A DNA stretch of 64,000 nucleotides from Vibrio brasiliensis LMG 20546 (GCF_000189255.1 NZ_AEVS01000049.1:124001-188000); one strand, 5' to 3'. Counted from the first letter of the stretch, positions 36,309-45,739 are shown. The notes: generated by a model from the sequence alone, not told the origin. Translations and numbers: made by a program.

Positions 36309-37924
36309 ATCTGTTCTTCCTTAGGTAGGTACACCGTCATCCTTGCTCCGTGCTGTTTATTATTAACCATCTCCAATTCACCATGGTAGCGAATTGCTAA
36401 TTCATTGATGAGATGTAAGCCAACGCCCCGGGTGGCTTTATCCTTGCTTGAGACTCCTCTCCTCACCAATGATTCTACACTCATATTTTCTGGCAACCCA
36501 CATCCCTGGTCGATTACCTCTAAAATCACTTCGTTACCAAAGTCACTGATAGAGACCTCTATTGTACGTCGATGAGGTGCAAATAGAGACTCTTGTGTGA
36601 TGGCTTCTCGCGTTGCATCGAAGGCGTTATCAATCAGATTGCCGAGAATGGTCACCAGGTCTTCTGGGTTAATTCGTTTCGGTAACGGCTGTAAGCGTGA
36701 GCCCTCTTCCACCACCAAACGTAAACCAAGTTCACGCGCGCGCTCTGTTTTCCCCAGCAACATACCGGCTATCAGTGGTTCTTTAACCGTTTCACGGAGA
36801 AACTCAATCAACGCTTGATAGTGCTCTGTCTCCTGACCGATTAAGTACTGTACCGCTTCAAGTTCACCCATTTGTACCATACCGCTGATGGTATTGAGCT
36901 TATTGCGATGTTCATGCGTTTGCGAACGCAACATCTCAGCGTACTCTTTAGTCTTTGCCAGTTGCTCGGTCAGTTCAGTCAAATCATCTCGCAAACGGAA
37001 ACTCGAGACTGCCCCCACTACCTTACCATCGACTATGATTGGACTTCGGTTAGCAATCAATCGCTGTTTGTTAAGGTATAGGTTGATGTCATGGTCCGTT
37101 CTGGCCGTTTGCAGCACAGTTTGTAAATCACTATCAGGCAGAACTTCACTCAGAGGTCGATTAATTGACTGCTCTTTATTGAGATCCAGTATCTGACAGG
37201 CACTACGGTTAATCGAACGAAGCTTACCGGTGTCATCTATGGTGATGATACCTTCTTTCAAGGTCTCCAGTGTCACGTCAAGTTCTACATATAAACGACC
37301 AATTTCTTCAGGTTCGAAACCTAAGATAGCGCGCTGGAAACGGCGCGAGGCATAGCTGGAAATTACCGCATTAGCAGCAACAACAGCAAACGCCATCAGG
37401 ATCAAATAAACAAGAAAGGGTTCTATGCGGTCTTGCAGTCTATCAAGCAGGTAACCCACGGATACCACGCCGATAATTTCACCCTGTGCGTTGAAGACCG
37501 CCGACTTACCACGAACGGAGTAACCGAGTGACCCCTTTGCCGTTGAAACATACGATTCGCCATCAACCAATGCACGATTGTTATCTCCGCCTTTCATTGG
37601 TTTGCCAATTCGCTCATCGAGTGGGTGAACCAGCCGGATGCCCTGACTATCCCCAACCACGATAAATGCAGCACCGATGAGGGTAGTTAAAGTACGATAA
37701 CGCTCCTGACTCCGTTCATCAGGGCCATTCTCAATCATTTCGATGACATAAGGAGATTTAGCTAAAAATGAAGCGATGCCTAACGCTTTCTGGCCCATTT
37801 CATCTTCCTGGGAATGCTTTATATAGACAAAGCCGGCTGCAACGAGTAACAACAACTCGATCAACCCAGATAGCGTCATGATAATCAGCATTCGCTTGCG
37901 AAAACTGATGCTACTCCATTTCAT
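36305..37924 (-). CDS. CitA/DcuS-type sensor histidine kinase
   Basis: 539 residues. TM1 (about 11-33), a periplasmic PDC/Cache domain (about 38-170, with LASFLAKSPYVIEMI-like helix and GYSVRGKSAVFNAQGEIIGVVSVG), TM2 (about 172-192), a cytoplasmic PAS domain (TIDDTGKLRSINRSACQIL), a kinase core with the histidine in QTHEHRNKLNTISGM near 335, and an HATPase domain (ILGNLIDNAFDA, GCGLPE, GVGLHLI). This is the architecture of carboxylate sensors such as CitA, DcuS and DctS. The ligand is probably a carboxylate. Confidence 0.9.
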   Translation of the reverse strand: MKWSSISFRKRMLIIMTLSGLIELLLLVAAGFVYIKHSQEDEMGQKALGIASFLAKSPYVIEMIENGPDERSQERYRTLTTLIGAAFIVVGDSQGIRLVHPLDERIGKPMKGGDNNRALVDGESYVSTAKGSLGYSVRGKSAVFNAQGEIIGVVSVGYLLDRLQDRIEPFLVYLILMAFAVVAANAVISSYASRRFQRAILGFEPEEIGRLYVELDVTLETLKEGIITIDDTGKLRSINRSACQILDLNKEQSINRPLSEVLPDSDLQTVLQTARTDHDINLYLNKQRLIANRSPIIVDGKVVGAVSSFRLRDDLTELTEQLAKTKEYAEMLRSQTHEHRNKLNTISGMVQMGELEAVQYLIGQETEHYQALIEFLRETVKEPLIAGMLLGKTERARELGLRLVVEEGSRLQPLPKRINPEDLVTILGNLIDNAFDATREAITQESLFAPHRRTIEVSISDFGNEVILEVIDQGCGLPENMSVESLVRRGVSSKDKATRGVGLHLINELAIRYHGELEMVNNKQHGARMTVYLPKEEQI

Positions 37925-38110
37925 AAATACTCCTTTTTACACTTGCAGGATAACACCCGTATAACACTGCAACGATGGGACAGTGAGTAATCTGTGAAGC
38001 TTACGAAGTTAAAATATTCTCAGTGGTTATAAAGGCAGCAGCGGACATAAAGAAAACGTTTGCGTAGTGATTAGAAGCCGTTTGTACAAATATAGAAATC
38101 AGTCTAATAA

Positions 38111-38173
38111 TTGATCTGGATCATGAATAATTATGGTCATTTTCATACGAACCAGTCAGAAGTTTCGTATAAT
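38111..38173 (+). promoter_or_regulatory. FNR-like box and -10 element before a small gene
   Basis: TTGATCTGGATCAT (38111-38124) has one mismatch from TTGAT-N4-ATCAA. TATAAT (38168-38173) would put the start near 38180 and the FNR centre near -62, the class I position. In the 348-bp gap from 37925 to 38272 I see nothing else apart from a short hairpin (38145-38152 with 38162-38170). Confidence 0.4.
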
Positions 38174-38272
38174 TATTGAGCACAATTAGTGTTAAACAAC
38201 GTTAGTTCGGACAGTCAACTTTCACAAAAACACAACAATAATTTGGCTGCTGGTATGTCAGAGGAAAAGACG

Positions 38273-38497
38273 ATGAAAAGGGATATTTTCGGCATTTGTC
38301 TATCTAAAAGTATGCTGTCAAACAACCTGTCGAGTACGTTTACTCATGTTAGGGCTTATCAAAAGTCTGACCAAAGCGAGGATGTCACTGTTATGCATGC
38401 ATTTCCGCAAATGTCAGGTCAGGAACTGTTGACCAATATGAAGCAAACCAAGCGCTTGTTGTGGCGAGCAGAGTTCGTTTGCTCAGATAATAAATAA
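38273..38497 (+). CDS. Small hypothetical protein, possibly FNR-controlled
   Basis: 74 residues, MKRDIFGICLSKSMLSNNLS to VCSDNK, no signal peptide, no membrane span, two cysteines. I do not recognise it. The ATG at 38273 is preferred to upstream in-frame starts because GAGGA lies 7 nt before it. The gene has its own apparent promoter (-10 at 38168) and a strong terminator 14 bp after the stop, so a transcript of roughly 350 bases with a 90-base leader is likely. It could also be a regulatory RNA that happens to contain an ORF. Confidence 0.45.
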   Translation: MKRDIFGICLSKSMLSNNLSSTFTHVRAYQKSDQSEDVTVMHAFPQMSGQELLTNMKQTKRLLWRAEFVCSDNK

Positions 38498-38510
38498 TGC
38501 TGCTGGTTTG

Positions 38511-38541
38511 AAAAAGGGAAGCTTACCGCTTCCCTTTTTTT
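38511..38541. terminator. Bidirectional terminator
   Basis: GGGAAGC - TTACC - GCTTCCC flanked by AAAAA on the left and a run of eight T on the right. It ends the small gene (+) and also sits 3 bases past the stop of the TPR gene (-). Confidence 0.9.
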
Positions 38542-38544
38542 TGT

Positions 38545-39714
38545 TTAACCAGACGAAGTATCGTCCATTTTCCGAATCTGAGTTAAGTAACGAATCCAAC
38601 TTTGCGCTTGACCTGATGAGTTGATTTGATCAGCGCGTTTGGCTTCAATCAACGCCTCTTCGATACGATTCAGTTTGAACAGCACCCGAGTTTTGGCCAA
38701 TGCCACTTGTTCGCCACGTCCCTCAACCTTGTTCAACACTGGCAAAGCCGAACTGTACTCTCCCTGCTGAACCAGTAACTGGGCCAGATTCCAGCGATAC
38801 TTTTTATCAAGTTGAGCAGTGCGCTGCCATATTTCAATCGCTTTGTCCCACTCTTTGGCAGATTGCCAGTAAATAGCCTGCTCCGATAACAGCTGAACAT
38901 TACTCTCCGCCCCGTCTAGCTGGCTAATCTCTAACGCGGCACGCTCAGGGACGCCACGTTTGGCATAGAGCTGAGCTAACATACGGCGATCATTTTGTGT
39001 CAGATCCAACTTGTTTATCTTGGCCAGTGACAGAGTATCAAGTGCGTCTTTGTCGCGCCCTACTCTAATCTGTAACCCAGCCAGTTGTCGCCACCAGTTA
39101 ACCTTGTCAGGTTGTAACGCAATAAGCTGTTTAAGAGTCGGAATCGCCTTAGACCATTGTTTCAGTTGCAGCTGAGCACCTAACTTAAGCGATAGCGGCT
39201 GCAGTGGCTCTTTGTTGACTAACTTAAGATAGCGATCAGTAGCAGGTATGACTTTGCTCCACTGTTCGATTTGGTAGTGAGCCTGAGCAATCCGCAGCCA
39301 TATATCGTCCGCAGATTGCGTTTCCGGAGCCGTTTTAATTAGCTGGTAATAGTGCTTGATCGCCTGTTCAAAGTTCTGCTGATTGAGATATAAGTCCGCC
39401 AGCATACGCTCGGTAATCCAAGCCTGCTCATCCTGCAGCAACCCACTACTCACTGCTTGATTTAACTGCTTGATTGCCGCTTGAGGTTGATCATCTTGCC
39501 ACAGATAGACACCTAACATACGTGCGATAAACGCTTGATCGTACGCTCGCGAAGTGTCGATCTGTTTAAGCTCACTAATCGCTTGCTTGAGCTTTTCATC
39601 TTGGGCAAGTTGATGGGCTTTCTGTACCCGAACCGCACTATACTGACTTAACTCCTGACTAAAGCTAGCCGTCGAAACTAGCATCAGCATTAGGGCTATT
39701 GTTTGTCTGATCAT
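38545..39714 (-). CDS. TPR-repeat protein of the TonB2-type operon
   Basis: 389 residues with a signal peptide (MIRQTIALMLMLVSTASFSQ) and about nine tetratricopeptide-like repeats through the rest (for example DQPQAAIKQLNQAVSSG, NFEQAIKHYYQLIK, EWDKAIEIWQRTAQLDKKYRW). A periplasmic scaffold. A TPR gene at the end of tonB2/tonB3 operons is common in Vibrio. The start overlaps the tonB stop by 4 bases. Likely role: assisting the TonB complex in the periplasm; exact function unproven. Confidence 0.85.
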   Translation of the reverse strand: MIRQTIALMLMLVSTASFSQELSQYSAVRVQKAHQLAQDEKLKQAISELKQIDTSRAYDQAFIARMLGVYLWQDDQPQAAIKQLNQAVSSGLLQDEQAWITERMLADLYLNQQNFEQAIKHYYQLIKTAPETQSADDIWLRIAQAHYQIEQWSKVIPATDRYLKLVNKEPLQPLSLKLGAQLQLKQWSKAIPTLKQLIALQPDKVNWWRQLAGLQIRVGRDKDALDTLSLAKINKLDLTQNDRRMLAQLYAKRGVPERAALEISQLDGAESNVQLLSEQAIYWQSAKEWDKAIEIWQRTAQLDKKYRWNLAQLLVQQGEYSSALPVLNKVEGRGEQVALAKTRVLFKLNRIEEALIEAKRADQINSSGQAQSWIRYLTQIRKMDDTSSG

Positions 39715-40328
39715 TGGGCTAGTTTAAACTCCACTCTGGCAGTTTGACCAAATTGCGCAATAGCTTTGCCATCCACAACTTTAGGTTGATACTTCCACTT
39801 TTTAAGGGCGATCATCGCTTCCCGTTCAAACATACGCTTAGGTTTCGCCTCCAAAACCTGTAGATCGGTAGGTCGGCCTGTCGGATCAATAGTGAACTTA
39901 ATGACAACGTAACCTTCAATACCACGTTTTGATGCCTTACTCGGGTAACGAGGCTCTGCACGATACAAAGGCATCGCCTGTTGGTTGACACCAAAGTCAC
40001 CAAATGTCGGTGCACTGATCGCCAGACCTTCAATCGCAGTGTTTAAACCCAGTGAAGGTTGCGACACAGGAGATAACTGAGTCTGCTCAACATTGGCCTG
40101 CGAAGTCGGCATCTGCTGTGGTACTTGCGGCGCTTTAGGCTGCTCAGGTACCGAGCGTTGACGTCTCTGGACATCCTGCTCATCTTCAAACATCACCATG
40201 TTGAAACTGAGCGACTGTCCTGCTTCAGGAGCGCGTCGATGACCACTGTCGACCATCAACGCCATGACGCTAAATATTGCCACTACGCATGCGAGAGCTA
40301 CTGGAGTCGCTAATAGCAAACGAATCAC
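39711..40328 (-). CDS. TonB2-type energy transducer
   Basis: 205 residues, shorter than TonB1. N-terminal membrane anchor (about 4-26, LLLATPVALACVVAIFSVMAL), a short proline/glutamine-rich spacer (SVPEQPKAPQVPQQMP), and a C-terminal TonB domain (PLYRAEPRYPSKASKRGIEG, VVIKFTIDPTGRP, KKWKYQP). It spans the periplasm and transmits proton-motive energy to outer-membrane receptors. Overlaps its neighbours (ATGA with the TPR gene, one base with exbD). TonB2 versus TonB3 cannot be settled by eye. Confidence 0.92.
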   Translation of the reverse strand: MIRLLLATPVALACVVAIFSVMALMVDSGHRRAPEAGQSLSFNMVMFEDEQDVQRRQRSVPEQPKAPQVPQQMPTSQANVEQTQLSPVSQPSLGLNTAIEGLAISAPTFGDFGVNQQAMPLYRAEPRYPSKASKRGIEGYVVIKFTIDPTGRPTDLQVLEAKPKRMFEREAMIALKKWKYQPKVVDGKAIAQFGQTARVEFKLAQ

Positions 40329-40732
40329 TAAATCTTCTCCGCTGCTAAGGCAATATTGCGTACACCAGCACCTTTGGCGGCATCCATAACCTTCACTACC
40401 GTACCACTGTAAGCGTGTTCGTCGGCCTGAATAACAAGAGAAGCATCTGGTTTATCCAGAATCAGATGTTCAATCGTCGCCTGCACCCTTTCAACATCAA
40501 CGATACGCTTATCGATATAGATGTCGTTAGCAGATGTGATTGCGACAAAGATACCCGCCTCTTTTTGGCTAACGACGTTTGACGCAGTAGGACGATTGAC
40601 TTCAACTCCCGACTCGCGCACGAACGAGCTAGTGACGATGAAGAAGATCAACATAATAAATACGATATCCAGCATCGAAGTGAGGTCGACTTGCGCCTCT
40701 TCTTGCTTGTGATGACGTCGACCGAGTCTCAT
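40328..40732 (-). CDS. exbD: ExbD-type proton-channel subunit
   Basis: 134 residues: a short cytoplasmic head, one membrane helix (about 18-38, LTSMLDIVFIMLIFFIVTSSF) carrying the essential Asp in SMLDIVF, and a periplasmic domain. With ExbB it forms the proton-driven motor that energises TonB. Overlaps exbB by 4 bases and tonB by one base, so all three are translationally coupled. Confidence 0.94.
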   Translation of the reverse strand: MRLGRRHHKQEEAQVDLTSMLDIVFIMLIFFIVTSSFVRESGVEVNRPTASNVVSQKEAGIFVAITSANDIYIDKRIVDVERVQATIEHLILDKPDASLVIQADEHAYSGTVVKVMDAAKGAGVRNIALAAEKI

Positions 40733-41286
40733 CGCTGGCTCCTTAATGATTTCTCTAATTTAATTTCTTTCATCTGGCATGCTTTAACCAGTCGCGCATA
40801 GCTAAACATACCCGTTAATGCAGCGACCATACCTGCCATAGTCGGCAACGTTGCCAGGGATATACCTGATGCCATTAACTTAGGGTTACTGCTGCCCTGA
40901 TTAGCCATGACATCGAAAACCGAGATCATACCGGTAACGGTTCCTAGCAAACCGAGCATGGGACAGATTGCCACTAGTACTTTGATGATATTGAGGTTTT
41001 GATAAAGCACGGCGTGCGCTTCGGACAACCAGCCATCGCGAATTGAACGGGCATACCATGAATCGTGGTCACTACGCTGATGCCAAGCTGCAACCCATTG
41101 CTTTCTCAGCTTAGGAAAGTGGAACCAGAGGAACACGATGCGCTCTATCAGTATTACCCAGCTAAGCAATACCACGGCAGCCAGCCACCAAAGTACCTGT
41201 CCGCCCTGCTGCATAAACTGTTGCAGGGCACTTAACCAGGAGTTAGCACTGATCAATTCTGACAACAGAGCAAATAGCGCGTCCAT
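40729..41286 (-). CDS. exbB: ExbB-type motor subunit (short)
   Basis: 185 residues, MotA/TolQ/ExbB family. Three membrane segments: about 32-52, 98-120 (ILVAICPMLGLLGTVTGMISVFD, the conserved proton-path helix) and 135-160. It follows TtpC, a larger relative, in the same operon, as in Vibrio TonB2 systems. Overlaps ttpC by one base and exbD by 4. Confidence 0.93.
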   Translation of the reverse strand: MDALFALLSELISANSWLSALQQFMQQGGQVLWWLAAVVLLSWVILIERIVFLWFHFPKLRKQWVAAWHQRSDHDSWYARSIRDGWLSEAHAVLYQNLNIIKVLVAICPMLGLLGTVTGMISVFDVMANQGSSNPKLMASGISLATLPTMAGMVAALTGMFSYARLVKACQMKEIKLEKSLRSQR

Positions 41287-42641
41287 TACGCTGCATTCCC
41301 TAATTGGTCATTAGTAACCGTGCTCTCTTTCTCGGCTTGTTCAGCGACCAGAGCAATGCCCTGCTTTTCAAGAATATTGCGAATCGACTCAGCCTGTGCA
41401 CTGAGAATATTGTGCGCAAGCAGCAGTGGCATCGCGGCAATAAGGCCAAGCACAGTCGTAACCAGTGCCATTGAGATACCACCAGCCATTACTTTTGGAT
41501 CTCCATTGCCAAACTGAGTAATGACCTGGAAGGTTTCGATCATGCCCGTTACGGTACCTAGCAGACCTAACATAGGAGCAAGTGCAGCCAGAAGCTTGAG
41601 CATTGATAGTCCTTTTTCAAGGCTGGCTTGCTCATCAACGACCGCTTCAAGCAGACGCAGTTCAAGAGCCTCAACGGTTTGGTTCTTACCCTTACTGTAT
41701 ACAGACAGTACACGGCCAAGTGGATTATTCGTTGGAACCTGAGGGGTCTTAAGTTGCTGGCGGATCTTCTGGCGCGCCACAGACAAGCTAATGCCACGTA
41801 CCAACGCAATTAACAGACCGACAGCCAGTAAGCCAAGAATCACTTTACCTACCGCGCCACCAGCCTGCAGTCGGTCCATCATGCTCGGTGTCAACGCTAG
41901 CTGCTCTAACATCACACCACGTGAAGGGTCGACAACAAGTGATTCAGGCTGACCATTAAGCAGACCCGATAACGACTCGAGAGTCGGTCCATTCTCCGGC
42001 TGCTTGATGTAGGCTACCGCATCCTGCTTTGTGCCGTTCCAGTTGAGATAACCCTGTTCGCCAACCAGAGCAAATGCCCCCAAACGAACCGCATCGGCCT
42101 GATGAAGTTTGCCTTCACCATCGACAAAAGTAACTGTTGTTTGCTCAATTTCACGACTGGCCGTGATCTGCTCCGTTAATGCTGCCCATAAACCGGTAAG
42201 TTGCGGTAGTGACGGTAGTTTCATTGCCGCTACGATCTCATCCACTTGCTGAGTATGACTCTGCGCACCGGCACCTGTCACTGAGTGAGACAGTTCGGAT
42301 TGGAGCTCTTTCGCGTTTTGCCTAACTACACCAAACACTTCGCCTAAGCTACCAGTTTCCAGACGAAGCTTCTCTTCGAGACGCGATAGCTGCTCTTCAT
42401 TGTGACTAAACTCAGCCGCCAATTTGTCATTTTGCGCCTGGAGTGTTTGTTTTTGCTGCGAAAGCTGTTTTTTCAATTGGGCTAACTGCTGTTCAGTCTG
42501 CTTAAACCCTGCTTCTCGAACCACATTGTGTTGTTGTTGTGTTTTGGCTTCTGCTTTCGCTGACGATACAAGATCCGAAGCTGACACCTGAAACGAAAGT
42601 GCGCTAGCAGCAAACAGAGTAAATAGTGTTGAAGCTTTCAT
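41286..42641 (-). CDS. ttpC: TtpC, large ExbB-like TonB2-system protein
   Basis: 451 residues: signal peptide (MKASTLFTLFAASALSFQVSA), a long periplasmic coiled coil (about 30-115, rich in Gln, Leu and Glu), a globular region, then a MotA/TolQ/ExbB domain with three membrane helices (about 270-290, 350-375 LLAALAPMLGLLGTVTGMIETF split by the conserved GLLGTVTGM, and 390-415). TtpC is the extra subunit required by TonB2 systems of vibrios. One-base overlaps with both neighbours. Confidence 0.93.
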   Translation of the reverse strand: MKASTLFTLFAASALSFQVSASDLVSSAKAEAKTQQQHNVVREAGFKQTEQQLAQLKKQLSQQKQTLQAQNDKLAAEFSHNEEQLSRLEEKLRLETGSLGEVFGVVRQNAKELQSELSHSVTGAGAQSHTQQVDEIVAAMKLPSLPQLTGLWAALTEQITASREIEQTTVTFVDGEGKLHQADAVRLGAFALVGEQGYLNWNGTKQDAVAYIKQPENGPTLESLSGLLNGQPESLVVDPSRGVMLEQLALTPSMMDRLQAGGAVGKVILGLLAVGLLIALVRGISLSVARQKIRQQLKTPQVPTNNPLGRVLSVYSKGKNQTVEALELRLLEAVVDEQASLEKGLSMLKLLAALAPMLGLLGTVTGMIETFQVITQFGNGDPKVMAGGISMALVTTVLGLIAAMPLLLAHNILSAQAESIRNILEKQGIALVAEQAEKESTVTNDQLGNAA

Positions 42642-43405
42642 TAGTTCACCTCCGCTACTTGTAGCGACACAGGCAAAGTAATCAAGCTTGGTGCAACCTG
42701 TTTTGCTGCCATACTAAATGCTTTATCAAGCTCCGACTTCATCGATGGATCCACTTCAGACCATTGCTTTGCATTTTGATCCCATGCCCAGAAGCTATTG
42801 CCATTTAAACTGCGTGCAACCAGAGAGAGTCGACCAAGATAAAGTACATCCGCCTGACGACTCTCGCCATCAATAGACAGTTGCCCCTGATACAACCCCA
42901 GCTTAGTCCCGTAGTCCAGTTCAATCTGATACGCTTCGAGAATACGACGATACTTTTCCGCATCGCTGACGTCTGCTCTAACCATCATTTTTTCTAGCTT
43001 GGCAATACGTTGGTTACGTTGCTCAAGTTTGATTGGCACATCCTCAGCGGTAATCTGTTTTAAGCCATCAATCATCTGGTACATCAGTGGAACTATGCCC
43101 TGACGAGTAGATTTAATCTCATCAATTTGACGTTCTAAACTAATCACTTCCTGCTGCTGGCTATTAACCAGAGAAGTAAGGTGCTGGCGATAAACCTGAA
43201 GGTTATTCACCTCTTCCTGAAGTTGCTCAATTTCCGCTTTAAGGGTCAAAGTTTTTTCAGCGCTAGCGTCTATTCGCTTCTGACTTGAAGCAGAAGCCGC
43301 ATTGGTTTTGCTTTGAATGGATTGGGCAGCATCCAGGCCAACGGCCATACTGCTGGTAGAGGCGATAGCAAGGCTAAGCGCCAAGCTTGTGGTAACTGAA
43401 TTCAT
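42641..43405 (-). CDS. DUF3450 periplasmic coiled-coil protein
   Basis: 254 residues with a signal peptide ending near residue 22 (SLALSLAIASTSSMA), a long coiled coil (about 45-110, for example LTLKAEIEQLQEEVNNLQVY) and a globular C-terminal part (LGLYQGQLSIDGESRQADVLYLGRLSLVARS). DUF3450 proteins open TonB2-type operons in Vibrio and Shewanella; the molecular role is not established. First gene of the six-gene operon, with a Fur-like box 33 bp upstream. Confidence 0.88.
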   Translation of the reverse strand: MNSVTTSLALSLAIASTSSMAVGLDAAQSIQSKTNAASASSQKRIDASAEKTLTLKAEIEQLQEEVNNLQVYRQHLTSLVNSQQQEVISLERQIDEIKSTRQGIVPLMYQMIDGLKQITAEDVPIKLEQRNQRIAKLEKMMVRADVSDAEKYRRILEAYQIELDYGTKLGLYQGQLSIDGESRQADVLYLGRLSLVARSLNGNSFWAWDQNAKQWSEVDPSMKSELDKAFSMAAKQVAPSLITLPVSLQVAEVN

Positions 43406-43437
43406 AACGTCTGTTTTTCACTGATGCCATTAATATA

Positions 43438-43456
43438 ATTGAGAAGCAATCTCATT
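43438..43456. promoter_or_regulatory. Fur-like box upstream of the TonB2-type operon
   Basis: The core TGAGAAG-C-AATCTCA (43440-43454) is a 7-1-7 inverted repeat with 5 of 7 arm pairs matching, in the style of Vibrio Fur boxes (TGATAAT-N-ATTATCA). Position 33-51 bp before the DUF3450 start. Confidence 0.6.
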
Positions 43457-43512
43457 TGTAGATGCACATAGTAACCTGAATAAGCAAAATTGCAATTACT
43501 GTTGCACCGATA

Positions 43513-43541
43513 CAAAAACAGGGAAAGGCGCACCCTTCCCT
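43513..43541 (-). terminator. Terminator of the siderophore-receptor gene
   Basis: On the minus strand AGGGAAGGG - TGCG - CCTTTCCCT (one mismatch) followed by GTTTTTGT, about 30 bp past the receptor stop. It separates the receptor from the TonB2-type operon. Confidence 0.75.
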
Positions 43542-43573
43542 AGTCTCTATAACAAAGTAGTAATCAAACGCGA

Positions 43574-45667
43574 TTAGTACTTAATTTGTAGCGTTGCCAT
43601 ATAGTTACGGCCTTCACCAACGACAACACCTTCTGCATAGTTATTGCCTGATGACGTAGAGCCACCACCTGCCAGATAATCAGTATCGAACAGGTTCTCT
43701 ACGCTTAGACGAGCAACCATATCAAGGTTAGCGTCATACTTGTAGGTATATGCTAGTCCCATATCGACACGAGTATAACCTTCTTTCTTGAAAGTGTTGG
43801 CTTCATCGCCGTAACGAGAGCCCTGATAGATTACACCCAGATTAACATCAATTTCGTTTGTCGCTGCATAACTTGACCACACGCTCGCTGCAAACTCAGG
43901 AACGTCTACTGGTCTGTTACCTGCATAGGTCTCGTGCTGAGTAATTTCCGCATCCAGGTACATAGCAGAACCTGACAGCGACAATTTCTCTGTCACAGAG
44001 CCTTGTGCAGTCAACTCTGCACCACGGTGCTGCTGTTCGCCTTCCTGACTCTTGATGTAGTTGCCGGAGTTGTTTGCATCTTCAACGTCCATAGCAACGT
44101 TCTGTTGGGTAATATCAAACAATGCACCTGACACAAACAGCGCCTGATCAAACAGCTCCCACTTAGTACCTACTTCATATGAGACACCCGTTGCAGCATC
44201 AAGTAGCTCGCCATCATTGGTGTAAGTACGTTTACCGCTTGAAACCACACCCTGAGGCTCAAAGCTTTCTGAGTAAGAAGCGTAAATGCTGCCATTATCG
44301 GCTGGGTGGAAAATCACACCGAGTTTAGGAGCGACATTCTCTTCTGCCACACCGTTGGCGACTTTACGGTCAAAGCGCAGACCCGCTAGTAGTTGCCACT
44401 GTTCATTGAGTGTCATCAGGTCCTGAGCGTAGAAACCCCATGTGTCATAACTAGAGTGGCTGACTTTGTCACTACCACTGTAGCTTGGCACACCAACACT
44501 TTCACCCGGAGCCACGTCCTGACTGTTGAATCCTTTCTGATTGCGGTCATAGCTGTAACCCAGCCAGTTTGAACCAAGCAATAACTGGTGTGTCATGCCT
44601 GCCAGTTCCAGGTTGCCGACCAGATCAACATGACCCGTTCTGAAGCGCCACTTGTCATGGCGGTTGTTGCCGCCGTGGGCCACAGTGCCGTTGCTATCAA
44701 GGTTGTCAAAATCCGGGTAGCTTTCGATATCAACACGTTCGAAATCCTGATAGTTAAAGCCGGCATTTAAAGACCAAACGTCGGTAAGGTGAGCATTAAC
44801 ATTGAAGCCAACGTTTTCTACATCGTTCTCGATTTGTGACCATTGAGCATCCCAGATGTGCTCTTTACCGCGAACAGCCTGACCATCTAGTGTGTAGAGC
44901 GCACCAGAATCAACACTGCCTTTGTCATTGGTTTTATCGTAATGCATTGACAGGGTCACGTCTTCGTTGATGTCGTAGTCGACAAACAGACCCGCAACAA
45001 GACGTTCAGTCTGCGGTTTTGAACCATCTGAATAGGTTCTCCACGAGCTTGTACTCTCTTTAGCAACGATAGTACGAGCGCGCAGTGTCTGGTCATCATT
45101 AAGTGCGCCGCTGACATCAACCGTTGTGCGCGAATGATCGTTTGAGCCCAAATCCTGACTGACATTTACCTGAGTATCAAATGTTGGCTTCTTGGTCACC
45201 ATATTAACCAGACCACCCGGTGCAGAAACACCGTATAGCAGACCAGAAGGACCTTTAACAACTTCAACTCGCTCTAATAGTTCAACAGGCTGACGGTAGT
45301 GAGACCAATGTTGATTACCATCACGCAGGAAACCAGATGAGCTTTCAACTTCAAAACCGCGCAGTGAAAAACGTTCTCGGTTACGACCTGTTCCGCCAGC
45401 ACTAACACTTGCATCGTTCTTTAGTACTTCACCAAGGCTACTTGCCCTTTGTTCTTCAATAAGTTGCTCACCGATAACGGCAACCTGTCCTGCTGTCTCT
45501 AACTGGCTAACCTCCATTCGCATGGCTGTTGAGTTAGTCTCTGCCTGATAGCCGTAATCACGACCCTCTACAACCATGTGTTCATCGGTATCTACACTTT
45601 GAGCGTATAGCGCCGGTGCCGTTAATGTCGCACCGATAACAAGTGCCAAGCGACTTTTTGTGAACAT
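43574..45667 (-). CDS. TonB-dependent ferrisiderophore receptor
   Basis: 697 residues. Signal peptide (MFTKSRLALVIGATLTAPALYA), a TonB-box-like EHMVVEG just after it, a plug domain (about 45-155, with RFSLRGFEVES and RVEVVKGPSGLLYGVSAPGG), then a 22-strand-type barrel (LAGLRFDRK, GVIFHPADNGSIYASYSESFEP) ending in MATLQIKY with an aromatic last residue. This is the FhuA/FcuA/FoxA-like siderophore subfamily; the ligand cannot be named. Upstream lies a Fur-like box, and downstream the TonB2-type energizer on the same strand. Confidence 0.93.
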   Translation of the reverse strand: MFTKSRLALVIGATLTAPALYAQSVDTDEHMVVEGRDYGYQAETNSTAMRMEVSQLETAGQVAVIGEQLIEEQRASSLGEVLKNDASVSAGGTGRNRERFSLRGFEVESSSGFLRDGNQHWSHYRQPVELLERVEVVKGPSGLLYGVSAPGGLVNMVTKKPTFDTQVNVSQDLGSNDHSRTTVDVSGALNDDQTLRARTIVAKESTSSWRTYSDGSKPQTERLVAGLFVDYDINEDVTLSMHYDKTNDKGSVDSGALYTLDGQAVRGKEHIWDAQWSQIENDVENVGFNVNAHLTDVWSLNAGFNYQDFERVDIESYPDFDNLDSNGTVAHGGNNRHDKWRFRTGHVDLVGNLELAGMTHQLLLGSNWLGYSYDRNQKGFNSQDVAPGESVGVPSYSGSDKVSHSSYDTWGFYAQDLMTLNEQWQLLAGLRFDRKVANGVAEENVAPKLGVIFHPADNGSIYASYSESFEPQGVVSSGKRTYTNDGELLDAATGVSYEVGTKWELFDQALFVSGALFDITQQNVAMDVEDANNSGNYIKSQEGEQQHRGAELTAQGSVTEKLSLSGSAMYLDAEITQHETYAGNRPVDVPEFAASVWSSYAATNEIDVNLGVIYQGSRYGDEANTFKKEGYTRVDMGLAYTYKYDANLDMVARLSVENLFDTDYLAGGGSTSSGNNYAEGVVVGEGRNYMATLQIKY

Positions 45668-45739
45668 GTTTTTCTCCGCAAGTTTTGATCAGAACTATCC
45701 AGTTCTGCTTAGTCATTTTTAACGAAGCGGAATATAAGT

